From Takakia lepidozioides (lineage: Eukaryota > Streptophyta > Takakiopsida > Takakiales > Takakiaceae), in assembly GCA_030704615.1 (NCBI GenBank), contig CM060732.1, positions 61,795,053-61,859,052 of the forward strand: a stretch of DNA of 64,000 nucleotides, written 5' to 3'. Each line of letters opens with the position of its first letter. The first letter of the stretch is position 1. The notes under the pieces were generated by a model that did no database searches, was not told the origin of the DNA, and saw nothing but the letters and a program-made list of their open reading frames with translations. Below, one piece after another: positions 48,081-62,559 of the stretch. The position numbers and the translations under genes were made by a program.

Positions 48081-49074
48081 CATGACTGAATACAAACAAG
48101 AAATCAGACTAGAGGTACAAGACTAGACAAGAAGTCAAGGTCGGCGTGGCCGAATGCATGGTGGGTAAACATGAATCAAGATCATCTTTATAACAATGGA
48201 CAAGAGTACAAGATACACTCGACTCGAATACTGGAATGCTGGAAACTGGACTGGGGTACCAGATACTGGAAACTGGACTAGAGTACTGGAAGTTGGACTG
48301 GAGTACTGGGACTAGGAACAAGAGTAACTTGAACTTGAGTTGGCGAGACTGAAGAATGTCCAGTCTCGCCTCCTATATATACTGGCTACTAGGAGGTTCC
48401 CTAAGAGGCTTCCCCAAAGGAGGTTTCTTGATGGAGAAGTTTCCTTAAATAAAGGAGGATCTCGATGGAGAAGTTTCCTCCAAAGGAAGCTTCTTGAGCA
48501 GTTTCCCAAGTTACTCTCGGTAATTGGGTAAACTCCCGATAACTTGGTAACTAATGGTAACTTATGGTAAATCATGGTAGATCACAGTAAATTACGGTAA
48601 CTTTCGGTAACATGGTAACTTGGTAACTTCTGGTATTTATTCCTGGTAAGTTCCTCTGGGATATGTCTGTGACATCACCCCCTTCTTTAGCGCCGAATTC
48701 CTCGAGGAGCGGTAAAATCTTGGACTTGCTTAAAGTTGGAGAACCTCCATCTTTAGTGTGTATTAGATACACTGAATGTGGAGTCTTCACCTTGAAGCTA
48801 ACTTGGCTGACATCATTGTTGTGACGTATTATTGACGTATAGCTCGGGGCTTAGCTGGATATCGTTGATGAAACTCTTGGACTTTGTCAGATGCATTGGC
48901 AAGGTTGGATGAAGGTTCTCACGTTCGTTCGCTGATGTTGTAGCCTTTCCAATGTACAAAATACTCAACGTTTATACTTGATGCGAGAGTCTAAGACTTC
49001 GTCGACTTCATACTCGATTTCCTGATTGATTTCGATTGGTGCACCCAACGAGCTAACTTAAAGAACCAAGTCTG
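48081..49074. repeat. Simple-sequence-like region, no gene
   Basis: Two zones of degenerate short repeats: ACTGGAAACTGGACT / GAGTACTGG units at 48220-48320 and GGTAACTTATGGTAA-type units at 48530-48650. The remainder holds no recognised gene. Confidence 0.6.
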
Positions 49075-50227
49075 ATGAGAGGGTAAAACAAAGACCTCTT
49101 ATGTGTGCAACTTGTGTCTGCAGTGTTCAGAATGACATTTGGTAATCTGACGGACATTCACTTTTTTACCAACGTTGTCCCACTATTGACTGGGGTCAGA
49201 AAAGTATTTATACCACAGCTTCTCCTCATCTCTGTTACCAAAGTACCAGCTAACATGCAGAATTCAACATGGAAATTTAGGGCAGATTCTGATAAGAGTG
49301 GAAAACAGGGTGAAATGTGTAAAGAAGGTGCCTTCTCCTCATCCATGTTATTTGTTTTTGGTTACTTTCCTGCTGCCACACTGGCAATAACTTGTCAAAA
49401 TCTCTCCTAACCACCACAGATCCACCCAACGAACTAACTTCCAGAATTCAATATGCATCTCAGGGCCGAGTCTGCAGCATTCAAAATGACATCTGGTAAT
49501 CTACAGGCATTCACCTTTTTGCCTCGTTTGTCCTAGCATTGGCTAGGGTCAGAAAAGTATTCATCCCACAGCTTCTCCTCATCTCTGTTTACCTGTTTTT
49601 GGATACTTTCCTGTGTCACATTGGAAATGTAGGGCAGATTCTGATAAGAGGGGAAAACATGGTGAAATGCGTTGAAGAAGGTATCTTCTCCTCGTCCATG
49701 TTATCTGTTTTTGGATACTTTCCTACTTCCACATCAGCAGTAACTTGTCAAAGTCACTCCTAACCACCACGGATCCACCCAACGAGCTAACTTACAGAGT
49801 TCAATACGCATCTCAAGGCCGAGTCTGATGAGAGGGTAAAACAAGCAGAAATAGGTTGAAGAAGAAGATGCACTCACCACATTGTCCTTGACCTTGTGTC
49901 ATGACCCATGGAGGATTTCACCGAACATCAACCCTAAAGAACCTCTTGTGTGTGCAGCTTGTGCCTGAAGCCTTCAGAATGACATTTGGTAATCTGTAGG
50001 GATTCACCTTTTTGCCTTGTTTGTCCCACCATTGGCTGGGGTCGTTCATCCCACAGCTTCTCCTCATCTCTGTTTACCTGTTTTTGGATACTTTCATGTG
50101 TCACATTGGCAGTATCATTTCAAAGTCACTCCAAATTACCATTAAAGGTTCACTCACAGCTAACTTGCAGAATTCAACATGGGAATGTAGGGCAGATTCT
50201 GATAAGAGGGGAAAACACGGTGAAATG
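49075..50227. repeat. Tandem array of a PPR-linked repeat, left part
   Basis: A unit of about 450-500 bp is repeated: landmarks TCAGAATGACATYTGGTAATC, CCACAGCTTCTCCTCATCTC, GGGCAGATTCTGATAAGAG and CAACGAGCTAACTT recur at about 49125-49440, 49480-49800 and 49975-50200. The third unit is cut at 50227 by the chromovirus and continues at 56889. The same sequence in reverse is upstream of the PPR relics at 37.7 and 62 kb. Confidence 0.85.
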
Positions 50228-50949
50228 TGTCGTGCACCTCAGTTCGGTAAGTTCCCCTTCAAGTCATAGATACTCGCTTGATGCGCGCGCCTAACTCCCA
50301 AACTGGCCGCCGGGCCAACTCGGAGCTTCGACTGCTCACCGGGACATAACGGTCCCCCTTTACTCCTCCACAAGACCCTCTCTCAATTTGGGCCAAGTGG
50401 AAATTCCCTTTGGTCGATGGCAGTCTGGAACAGCTCCCCACACCTGGGTCGCTTTCCCCGCACGCTTACTCACTAGTTTTTGGTTGCCAACGGGCTTGCA
50501 CCGTTCTCGGGGTTACTACTCCCTATATATACTTCTGTGACTGTCCGTGGGGGTTTCACAAACAACCATGCCATTTTATGGCGAACCACCACGAAAACCC
50601 TCGATTCCCGGTGATGAATCGCGGTGAGTCTTGGCCCACCCACCACGGTCCCATTGGACCGTGATGAGTCCCAAGACTCCCCACGACTCCCACCACAAGG
50701 TCTCCGCCCCCATGGTGAGTCCTATGCCACCCCCACTAAGTCCCACTAAGCTACCACCACCCCTCGTGGAACCACCTCCACCGCAACCCGGTATGCGGGG
50801 CTCCACCTAGTGAGCGCCTCCGCCTCCTTGAGTGCCTTGGGCACTCAAGGGTGCTTCAGCCCCTGCAACTAATGTTGCCACTGCCCCCACCACAGGGGCA
50901 GCCCCTCACGTGTCCCGACCCCCTGCCCTCAAGGCAAAGGGCCGCGACA
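50228..50949 (-). repeat. 3' LTR of the chromovirus, 722 bp
   Basis: Plus-strand ends TGTCGTGCACC and GGGCCGCGACA. Differs from the other LTR by scattered substitutions and a few small indels. A TATA-like word on the minus strand lies at about 50522-50532. Confidence 0.96.
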
Positions 50950-51554
50950 CACACCCCTACCAACAAGGAGTCGATGTCCTCATCGACTTGTCCATTTTGT
51001 AGAAACGAACATCCAAGTTGTGGCGTCCCACATCAAGTACCATGGTGTCCCATGGCAAAGAACCAAACCCCCACTTGACTCTACTCTCTACTAGCTAGTT
51101 CGGCTGACTTCCTCCAAGTCCCAGCCAGGGGTGGAGCCTCTCAAGCTCCACCCAGTGCACTCTTCTTGGCCCACTTCAGGGCCAAGGAGGCAACCCCCCT
51201 CGGTAGCGCAGTTATAGTACGCGCACTCGCCAGGTGCGCACTAGCACGTGAACTCCCAAAGAAAGCACAAGTTTCTTTGTCCCTTGGATGGGAGTCACCC
51301 GATTTCGGCACTGCACAAACACACGATTAATCCAATTTACCTCTCCCACTTTTATAAGCTAGCATGCATTCTACACACTAGCCAACCATACAATGCATCA
51401 CCATTCCAAACAAAATAGGACACACATCATTTGGAAACCATTTCATTTATAACACAATTTATACCAATACAGGTTTTTGCCAATGGATTCTTGAGCTAGC
51501 TAAGCCGGGCTAAGCATGCATTTCCTCCCCCACGCTCTAAGGTTGATGTCCCCA

Positions 51555-52658
51555 TCAACGCTTCTTCCGCTTTTGAGGTCGCCCTTCAAAAACTGCAACC
51601 GCCTCGGATGCGTTTCCCATTTCTGAGGCACGCACCCAAGATGCCTCCACATGATGATAGCCCTTCCATTTCACAAGATACTCCGTTTCTTGATTCTTGA
51701 ACCTCCTCGACTTAAGCACTGCCTCCACCTCGTACTCAGGTTCATTTTCATGATCCAACAGCACAGGTGGCAGACGCAACACTTGATGCCGATTCGGACG
51801 CGCTTCATCTTTGAAGTAAGGCTTCAAAAGGGAGACGTGGAATACCGGATGCACCTTGCTGTTTGTCGACAGCTCCAATTCATACACATCCTCATTCACA
51901 ATCTTCCGGATGCGAAAGGGTCCCGCATACGGAGGTACGAACTTCGGACTCACTTCCAGAGGTAGTAAAAAATTCTTGATGTTCAACCAGACCTCCGTGC
52001 CTGCCTCAAACTTGACTTCCCTCCGCTTCCGATTTGCCTGCTGTTCATACCGTTTCCTAGCTTTGGCAATGTTGTACTTTGCGAGCTTCAACAAACGCTC
52101 ACGTTCTTCCAGCACTACTGCTGCTGCCGGTTCATCAACGTCTTGGGCAGCCCAACTTGTCGGCACCAAAGGTGCTTTTCCATAGACCAATACAAAAAGG
52201 GAAACTCCCGTTGCGGAGTGTTTTGTGTTATTATAACAAAACTCTGCCGCATCCAAGTGCTCCACCCAGTCCGATTGGTCTGCCGACACGTAATTCCGCA
52301 AGATCTGCTTCACCACGGAATTCACCCTTTCCGTTTGGCCGTCCGTCGTAGGTCGGAAGGCGGTGCTCATCTTAAGCCTTGTCCCCATTTTCTTCCAAAG
52401 TGCCCTCCAAAATTTACTTGTAAACTTTGGATCGCGGTCTGAGACAATATCCTTCGGGAGTCCATGATGCTTGAAGACGTGGGCGAAGTAAAGTCGCCCC
52501 GTCTCCTGCGCCATTGCCGTCTCCTTGGTGGGGATGAAATGGCCCATTTTACTGAACCTATCCACCACCACCATGATTGCATCGAATCCTTTTGACGGTG
52601 GCATAGCAGTCATGAAATCCATCGAGACACTTTCCCAAGACCCCTCTAGAATCGACAA
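51555..52658 (-). pseudogene. Integrase core and chromodomain
   Basis: The frame has the DDE catalytic residues: SVSMDFMTAMPPSKGFDAI (first Asp), VSDRDPKFTSKFW (second Asp) and TDGQTERVNSVVKQ (Glu). The GPF-type C-terminal domain reads FVPPYAGPFRI, then HPVFHVSLLKPY. A chromodomain follows: EYEVEAVLKSRRF, EYLVKWKGYHHVEASW. It inserts the cDNA into host DNA and guides it to chromatin. It is separated from the zinc-binding part only by a TAA at 52686. Confidence 0.96.
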
Positions 52659-52685
52659 GGGTTGTAACAGCCCTGCTTGCTTTTT

Positions 52686-53000
52686 TTACTCGCTCCGGTT
52701 TTGTTGGCATGTGGTGCATGTCTTGACATGCTCCTCGGCCTCCTCCCTCAGTTTGGGCCAGAAATACTCTTTCTTCAAGAGTGCCACGGTGCACTTGGCT
52801 CTGCCCTGGCCGACAAGTGGGCCATCATGGCATTCTCTCAAGCGACCATCTCTGATCCCTCCTTTCGACACATAGAGACGCTTTTGCTTGTACCGGAGCA
52901 GTCCATTTTGCAAGTGGAACTGCGATTTAACCCCCATCCTCAAGTCCCGCATCACAGACTTCGCTGTCTCATCCTTCCGGTAAGCCTTCCAGATCTTCCT
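52686..53000 (-). pseudogene. Integrase zinc-binding domain
   Basis: The segment MRDLRMGVKSQFHLQNGLL to CTTCQQNRSE is the N-terminal HHCC region. First His is in ECHDGPL, but the second is replaced by Gln (GQG), and both Cys are present. It is bounded by in-frame stops at 53001-53003 and 52686-52688. Confidence 0.88.
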
Positions 53001-53126
53001 CTAGAGCGCCGTCTCGCCGTTGTACACTAACATGAGCTGCTGCTTTCTACTTAAGGCATCGGCCACCACATTGTCCCGTCTAAGTTTGTACTGGATATCC
53101 ACGTCGAACACCGCCAAAGTGTCTTG

Positions 53127-54554
53127 TCACCTAAGTTGTTTTGGGGACAACTTAGGCTGCGTGGCAAAATACTTCACCGTGACATTGTTCGTGAACACCT
53201 TCACCGGGTTGGAACTAATATAGTGGCGCCAAAGCTCTAGGCAATGCACCACCGCCTTCATCTCTTTCTCGTGCGTTGGCCACCGTCGCTCCACTTCATT
53301 CAGTTTCTTACTTTCGTAAGCCACTAGACGTCCAACCTGCATGAGCACACCCCCAATTGCGAAGTACGACGCATCCGTATGAATCTCAAATGGACGGTCG
53401 AACTCCGGGATTTTGAGGACTGGAGCTTCCGCCATCCGCTGCTTCAACTCGGCAAAAGCTTGGCCACAAAAGGTGTTCCATACCCAGGCTTTGGACTTAC
53501 ACATGAGGTCTGACAGCGTCCCCGCGATCTTGGCGAAATTTCTCACATACTTCCGGTAATAGGAGGCGAGTCCTAGGAAGGATCGCACTCCCGAGACCGA
53601 AGTCGGAGGCTCCCAGTTCAACATCGCCCTCACCTTTCTGTCATCCATTTTTATCCCATCTTGTGTAATCACATGCCCCAGGAACTCCACTTTTGTGACC
53701 CCGAATTTGCACTTCGAAGCTTTGGCATACAGCTTCCCTTCCCGCAATTTCTGGAACACCCTTTTGAGGTGCTCCAGGTGCTCTTCCTTTGTTTTCGAGT
53801 ACACCAAGATGTCGTCGATGCACACGATCACAAAGTCATCCAACCACTCCTGGAAAAGGCTATTCATTAGCGTGCTAAAGGTCACGGGTGCGTTGGTAAG
53901 CCCAAAAAGCATCACCAAGAACTCATATGAACCATACCTTGTCTTGCATGCCGTCTTCTCCTCATCTCCTTCCGCCACTCGAATTTGATGATACCCGGAG
54001 CGCAAATCGATCCGGCTGAAATACTTTGCTCTTGCCAACCGATCAAAGAGGTCGTTGATCCTTGGCAAGGGGTATCGGTTTTTGATAGTCACCTTATTCA
54101 AAGCCCTGTAATCGACACACATCCGCAACGTCCCATCCTTCTTGTCTGCAAATAGCACCGGGGCTCCGTAAGGTGACTTACTCGGCCGGATGTACCCCTT
54201 TGACATTAGATCCTTGAGCTGAGTCTTCAGCTCGACCAACTCTCTCTGGCTCAACCGGTAGGGCGCCTTGGCAGGCGGTTCTGATCTCGGTCTCACCTCA
54301 ATCTTGTGGTCAACTCCTCTTCGCGGTGGCAAGCCGCTTGGTAAATCCTCCGACATCACATCCTGATATTTCTCAAAGTCCCTTTGACCCAATTTGGGCT
54401 CGGCTCCCCATCGCCTTCTCCTTGTCTTACGTAAAGCAAAAATTAGGGCTCGTGTGGCTCCTCCACGGCCCACTCCTTTGCTGATAGCAAGTTTATTCGC
54501 CCTCCCACTGGGTTGGGCGTTCCGAAACTCGTAAAACTTCGCCACCATTCCCAC
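53127..54554 (-). pseudogene. Reverse transcriptase and RNase H
   Basis: RT motifs: [51 protein letters not shown] and [13 protein letters not shown], where the usual Tyr or Leu before -I-D-D is Cys. RNase H begins at [17 protein letters not shown] with the first Asp, and has [23 protein letters not shown] at 53127 interrupts just before the end of the domain, and the same frame then goes on through DALSRK. The connection to the protease needs a frame change within 54493-54554. Confidence 0.96.
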
Positions 54555-54885
54555 ACGGTAGCGTGACTATTCTCTTACGGCCATCTATGACCGCTCCTGA
54601 TTTGCTCAAAAAAGTCATCCCCAAAATGAGATCCATTCTATCGATCTCGTAAATGGTGAAGTTCTCACGTCCCTCCCAACTCCCAAGCTGAAGAGGAACA
54701 TCGAACTCCAACCTCGTCGCCAATTGAGGTTCTCCTTTAGCAGAACGCACCTCAATAGAAGCCCCCACATCACTTGTCGGGAGTCCCAGCTTCTGTGCCG
54801 TTGTCGGTGTCATGAAGGAGTGCGACGCTCCTGTGTCCACCAACAACGACACGTTAGTTCCGGAAATTATCCCACTCACGAACAA
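54493..54885 (-). pseudogene. Retropepsin protease of the chromovirus
   Basis: NVSLLVDTGASHSFMTP carries the active site D-T-G-A. RMDLILGMTFLSKSGAVID is the second conserved strand. It is in the same frame as Gag, separated only by the TAG at 54919-54921. Confidence 0.93.
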
Positions 54886-54918
54886 TAACTGACTCCCTTT
54901 ACGCAGGGCGCCAGTCTC

Positions 54919-56034
54919 CTAATACAACTCACAAGAGTAGTTGCCTACCTTGCAAGTCTTGGCAACCACTGCCTCCACCAAGCGGCTAATGGAATCCTCG
55001 GACAACTCCGTGGTTGCCCGAGTCATGTTCAATTGTCGGGGTTTCGCGCACTTTTTAGCCATGTGCCCAGGTTCCCCGCAATTAAAACACACTCCATCGA
55101 AGGTCGCCTTCTGTCCGCCATAAGCCGCCGCACCTGGTTTTCCTTTCGGGGCACCGGGTGCCGTCTTGACGTGTGAGGGCCCTCCCTTCGATTTCCATGT
55201 GCCTTTATAGCCGTGTGGCTTATCCCACTTCTTTTTCGGTCGGAATGAGTCACCTTCCCGCCGGGTCTTCTTGTGGTTCAGCTCCGTACGGCCTTGTCTT
55301 TCGCCCCTAGGGACATCCGAGAAACACTCAGCCCTTTCAATTGCCTCGTTCAAAGTCTTACGTGGCTTCTCCTCCAATTTCCGCCTAGCCCACGGGGCCA
55401 GTCCCGCCACAAAGTTGAAGACCATTTCTAGTTTTGCCATGTCCGCGACTTCGAGCAACAGCACATTGAAAGCCTGAACATATCCCCGAATGTCATCCGT
55501 TTGCTTCAAATTCCTCATCTTGTCTCGGGCGAGCCAGGACGCGTTGAGGGGCACAAACTGTCTCTTCATAAGTTCCTTGAACCCACTCCAGTTCAAGGTT
55601 TCTGGGTTTGGACCTCGGTCGTGAAGGCGTTTCTGCCACCATTGTTGAGCATAGCCCCTCAAATAGGTGGGAGCCACTTCCACCCGATCCTCGTCACTCA
55701 ACTTGGCCGCCCGGAAGTACTGTTCTAGCTCCAAGAGCCAGGTGTTGAGTGCTTTCCGATTTCGGACGCCCTCAAAGGTGCCAGGTTCTTTAGGCTTCAC
55801 CTTAAACTTTGCCTTAGTGGAAGTGGCATTAGCCGCCTTCAACACGTCTTTCAACGTCCCGCCAAACTGCGCCAACAACCCTTCCCAAAAGGCTGCTGGC
55901 ATGGGAGGCATCTGTTGGTCTCTCGGAGCTCTCAAGAATTCCTCGGGCTCCGACTCCTCAGATTCATCCCGTCCTTGAGTGGCCTCGTTTTCAAACGCAT
56001 GCATCGCTTCCTCAAATGGCCGCTTCGGTGACAC
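54919..56034 (-). CDS. Gag polyprotein of the chromovirus
   Basis: 371 codons, uninterrupted. The core has EPGTFEGVRNRKALNTWLLE, LRGYAQQWWQKR and FVPLNASWLARDKMRNLKQ, standard for plant gypsy Gag. A basic linker leads to one CCHC knuckle, CFNCGEPGHMAKKC. It forms the particle and binds the RNA. It ends at TAG 54919-54921. Confidence 0.95.
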   Translation of the reverse strand: MSPKRPFEEAMHAFENEATQGRDESEESEPEEFLRAPRDQQMPPMPAAFWEGLLAQFGGTLKDVLKAANATSTKAKFKVKPKEPGTFEGVRNRKALNTWLLELEQYFRAAKLSDEDRVEVAPTYLRGYAQQWWQKRLHDRGPNPETLNWSGFKELMKRQFVPLNASWLARDKMRNLKQTDDIRGYVQAFNVLLLEVADMAKLEMVFNFVAGLAPWARRKLEEKPRKTLNEAIERAECFSDVPRGERQGRTELNHKKTRREGDSFRPKKKWDKPHGYKGTWKSKGGPSHVKTAPGAPKGKPGAAAYGGQKATFDGVCFNCGEPGHMAKKCAKPRQLNMTRATTELSEDSISRLVEAVVAKTCKVGNYSCELY

Positions 56035-56150
56035 GTCGCCCCCATCGGGCTCACCAGGATCATCATCTTTTGGGCCGTTCCGCTTTCATTTTGGCTTGCC
56101 CAACCCCATGATGAGGACGATCCCAAGGACAATCGCGTACTGAACTCTAA

Positions 56151-56162
56151 GCTCTGATACCA
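56151..56162 (-). other. Primer binding site of the chromovirus
   Basis: Minus strand TGGTATCAGAGC, complementary to initiator-Met tRNA, two bases inside the 5' LTR. Confidence 0.95.
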
Positions 56163-56164
56163 AG

Positions 56165-56888
56165 TGTCGCGCACCTCAGTTCGGTAAGCTCCCCTTCAAT
56201 ATCAATACTCGCTTGATGCGTGCGCCTAACTCCCAAACTGGCCGCCGGGCCAACTCGGAGCTTCGGCTGCTCACCGGGACATAACGGTCCCCCTTTACTC
56301 CTCCACAAGACCCTCTCTCAATTTGGGCCAAATGGAAATTCCCTTTGGTCGATGGCAGTCCGGAACAGCTCCCCACACCCTGGGTCGCTTTCCGGCTCGC
56401 ACGCTTACTCACTAGTTTTTGGTTGCCAACGGGCTTGCACCGTTCTCGGGGTTACTACTCCCTATATATACTTCTGTGACTGTCCGTGGGGGTTTCACAA
56501 ACAACCATGCCATTTTATGGTGAACCACCACGAAAACCCTCGATTCCCGGTGATAAGTCGCAGTGAGTCTTGGCCCACCCACCACAGTCCCATTGGACCG
56601 TGATGAGTCCCAAGACTCCCCACGACTTCCACCACAAGGTCTCCGCCCCCATGGTGAATCGTATGCCACCCCCACTAAGTCCCACTAAGCTACCACGACC
56701 CCTCATGGAACCACCTCCACCGCAACCCGGTGTGCGGGGCTCCACCTAGTGAGCGCCTCCGCCTCCTTGAGTGCCTTGGGCACTCAAGGGTGCTTCAGCC
56801 CCTGCAACTAATGTTGCCACTGCCCCCACCACAGGGGCAGCCCCTCACGTGTCCCGACCCCCTGCCCTCAAGGCAAAGGGCCGCGACA
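56165..56888 (-). repeat. 5' LTR of the chromovirus, 724 bp
   Basis: Plus-strand ends TGTCGCGCACC and GGGCCGCGACA. The TATA-like word TATATATAGG on the minus strand (about 56461-56471) probably marks the element promoter. Confidence 0.96.
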
Positions 56889-57215
56889 AAATGTGTTGAA
56901 GAATGTGTCTTCTCCTCATCCATGTTATCTGTTTTTTGATACTTTCCTGCTTCCACATTAGCAATAACTTGTCAAAGTCACTCCTAACCACCACAGATCC
57001 ACCCAACGAGCTAAAAGTATAGAATTCAACATGCATCTCAGGGCCGAGTCTGATGAGAGGGGAAAACAGGCAGAAATAGGTCAAAGAAGAAATTGCCCTC
57101 ACCACGTTGTTCTTGACCTTGTGTCATGACCCATGGAGGATTTGACCGACCATGAACCCAGAAGGACCTCTAGTGTGTGCTGCTTGTGTCTGTAGTCAGG
57201 TAATGTCGGATTTCT
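56889..57215. repeat. Tandem array of the PPR-linked repeat, right part
   Basis: Continues the unit broken at 50227: GTTGAAGAATGTGTCTTCTCC, CACCACAGATCCACCCAACG, GACCCATGGAGGATTTGACC. It ends about 57215. Confidence 0.85.
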
Positions 57216-57499
57216 TTGTGAGAACCACCACAGTGCAGCTAGGCAGACAAAGATTGACACATGGCCTGTCCCAACCTACGCGCAACAGAAGAAGACAAGG
57301 TGAGTGCACAGCAGAAGATGACGACGAGGTGAGCGCGCTGCAGAAGAGGACAAGGACGAGGTCTGCGCGGCGGATAGGGCTTAGTGCTAGGCGGGAGAAA
57401 AAAAAACGTCTCAAAAGGAACTCGAGCACGGGATGTCGTGGCGGGTGAACGAAGACCTTACCAGTACGCTACACACTAACATCTGTAACATTACCCCAA

Positions 57500-57521
57500 A
57501 TATATATATATATATATATAT
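57500..57521. repeat. (AT)n microsatellite
   Basis: Eleven TA units within an otherwise unremarkable spacer. Confidence 0.95.
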
Positions 57522-57729
57522 TTTAGGACTTTTCCAACCCCTTTGTATATACATAGTCTGTATGTGGGGGTATGTAATAAACCCTCTTCTGTTCACGCAC
57601 GTGATAGGTATATTAAACCTTGGTGCACCCCCCGGGGTGGAATGTAAGCTCTTTGTGAATCGTAGCAAGATGAGTAGCAAGGTTTTCTACAGCAGGGCTT
57701 CCAACAGTCTTCATGTGGAAAGGGTTTGC

Positions 57730-60360
<2,631 letters not shown>

Positions 60361-61479
60361 GGGAATGTATGACTGCCAGTATTCACAACTGCACGTGGCG
60401 ATTGCCGGTTGCCCAAGGAGTGTCTACGTGGACGATGCAAACATAAATGGATGAAACATATGCATGATGTGATTGCAAATGACGACGTGTCAACATATCA
60501 TTGCTCGCGGGCACTAAGCCACACCCTGTGAATGAATGAATGGATGAATAAATGATTAGGATGAATTAGGATGAGTGAATTAGGATGAATTAGGATGAAT
60601 GTGCTCGAATTTAGGGTTGTTAGGTCGCGTTAAGTATGAGGATAATAAATAGTAAAAATATTTAACTACTGTTTCACTGACCCAGCAAATTAATAGTAAA
60701 ACTAATCGACTGATGGTTCTTAGTTAGTGAAACAAAACAACTGTATTATCTCAACGAATGATACACAAATGCCTTGCTGACAACTATTGGATGAACGTAT
60801 CAAAGATAACTTTTGTGCACTGGATGAACGTATGAACGAATGATACAACAAACGCCTTGCTGGCAACTATTGGATGAACGTATGAACGAATGATAGTGCA
60901 AACGCTGAGCTGACAGCAATTGGATGAACTGACAGTGAAACTCATTTAAAGATTTATTTTGGATGAATGGATGAAATTAAAATGGCCAAAAAATGGAAAA
61001 ACAAATGAATGGATGGATGTATTGATGGAAAACCCAAAATCCATCCATCTATTGAGGATCTAATTTACATTAGAAAAATTCTATAGATTTTTGGTCAGGT
61101 CCAAAATACTAAAACCAGGTCTAGGTAAATAGATTTCCCCTTTCTGCAGCTATCCCCCAAAAACTGCGTCAAACAGAGCTCATTTGACAAAGATATGACC
61201 AACTAGGCTCTTTAAACATAACACCATTTAAAAAAAATAAACAAATACAAGGGAAAATCTATTTTCAATAACTTGTCTTGGTTCCCTGTTCCCTGGTTCC
61301 CTAAGAATTCCCTGGACTCATGCCTGGCTCATATCTGGAAAATAACAATCTTAGATTCTTAACTCAATCGCTCCACAATGGAATTACAATGGTAAAGGTA
61401 GTGTCTTCTCATCCATCCAGTCATGAGTAGAGGGGACTTAACGTTTTTTGTCTCCCCTGCCATCTGTTTGTTTTCTTTG
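60361..61479. repeat. ATGAATGG-rich region, no gene
   Basis: Repeats of GGATGAATTAGGATGA (60550-60600) and GGATGAACGTATGAACGAATGATA with AAACGCCTTGCTGGCAAC (60760-60900). AT-rich, no coding domain. Confidence 0.6.
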
Positions 61480-61630
61480 TGTCGAGTTTGATCGTGAGAG
61501 ACGACAATCAGGACGGAGCTGTGTTTGCTTTCTTTTAGTGTCGAGTCTAATCATGAGAGACGTCGAACAGGGCGGAGCTATGTTTGTTTTGTTTTAGGGT
61601 CGAGTCTGATCATGAGAGACGACGAGCGGA
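61480..61630. repeat. Tandem repeat, about 60-bp unit, 2.5 copies
   Basis: GTCGAGTYTGATCRTGAGAGACG recurs at about 61481, 61540 and 61599, with GGGCGGAGCTRTGTTTG between. Confidence 0.8.
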
Positions 61631-61889
61631 GCTGGTGGGATAGGGGGCAGACAGGGACTCAAACCCTAGAATTGGGGCATGAAGAAATCCGTCCTGTGCG
61701 AAATCATTTCCAGCTCGGCATGATGCGAGACCTCTCGTATGAGCCAAGCGAGAGGACAGGGCCTTGCGTATGGAGTGGGTGTGCAGCAGTGTATGCCTTG
61801 TGCAAATGTGTGAATTTTGCTTTGTTTGCCCCTGTTTTCTCTCACTGAAGTCGGAAGCAGGTTTGCTCGTCTTGGTTTCAGTAAAGGAG

Positions 61890-62470
61890 TTGGGTTGCTG
61901 GTCGGTTGAATCCTCCATGGTTGAAAGAAAAGCTAGCTGCCATGACACGAGGTCAAGGACAAAGTGGTACCGGCTCATTCTTCAGCACATTTCTTCTTCG
62001 ACCTATTTCAGCTTGTTTTGCCCTCTCACCAGACTTGGCCCTAAGATGCATATTGAATGCGTAAGTTAGCTCGTTGCTCGTTGATAAGTAGGGTTGGGGG
62101 TGTTTGCTGGAACAATTCTAGGCTGTCATTGTCAGCTACTAGCAGGAAGGCAAAGATGTATGCTTGTTTTTTGCAATGTCATAGAGAGCTGAAGGAGCAG
62201 GGATAGAGTGTGTGTCCAGATTCATCCAAGAGGGCCGGATTTCAAGCTCCACGTTACCTATGATTCCCTATGGAAGGATAAATACAAGAAACCTGCATGG
62301 ATAGATGGTCAACTGGAAGCCGCAACAGCAGCAGCACAATTGATAAAATCAATGAAGGCACATTCTTCAACACATTTCACCCTGTTTTCCCCTCTTATCA
62401 GAATCGGCCCTCAATTTTCATGTTGAATTCTGTAAGTTAGCTGTTGAGTGAATGTAGTTGGGAGTGACTT
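61890..62470 (-). repeat. PPR-linked repeat, reverse copy
   Basis: Reverse complement of the units at 49-57 kb: CATGACACGAGGTCAAGGAC, TTCTTCGACCTATTTCAGC, and a second partial unit at 62350-62470. Between them 62080-62345 matches 37960-38130 and 63540-63670. Confidence 0.75.
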
Positions 62471-62559
62471 TCACATAATACTGCCAATGTGACAAGGATA
62501 TGCATTGAACTCATTGGTAGCAAAATATTGGGATAACTCTTGGCCATTTGCCATCGTCA

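Larger units (their letters stand above)
50228..56888 (-). mobile_element. Ty3/gypsy chromovirus, near complete, 6661 bp
   Basis: LTRs at 50228-50949 and 56165-56888, target duplication AAATG at 50223-50227 and 56889-56893, initiator-Met primer site, and Gag, protease, RT, RNase H, integrase and chromodomain in that order on the minus strand. The chromodomain marks it as a chromovirus, a group that targets heterochromatin. Damage is light: a stop between Gag and protease, a shift between protease and RT, and three stops in pol. Confidence 0.98.

Noticed and set aside
51651-53988. Several plus-strand ORFs of 60-117 codons
   Set aside because: All are antisense to the chromovirus pol and carry no domain.
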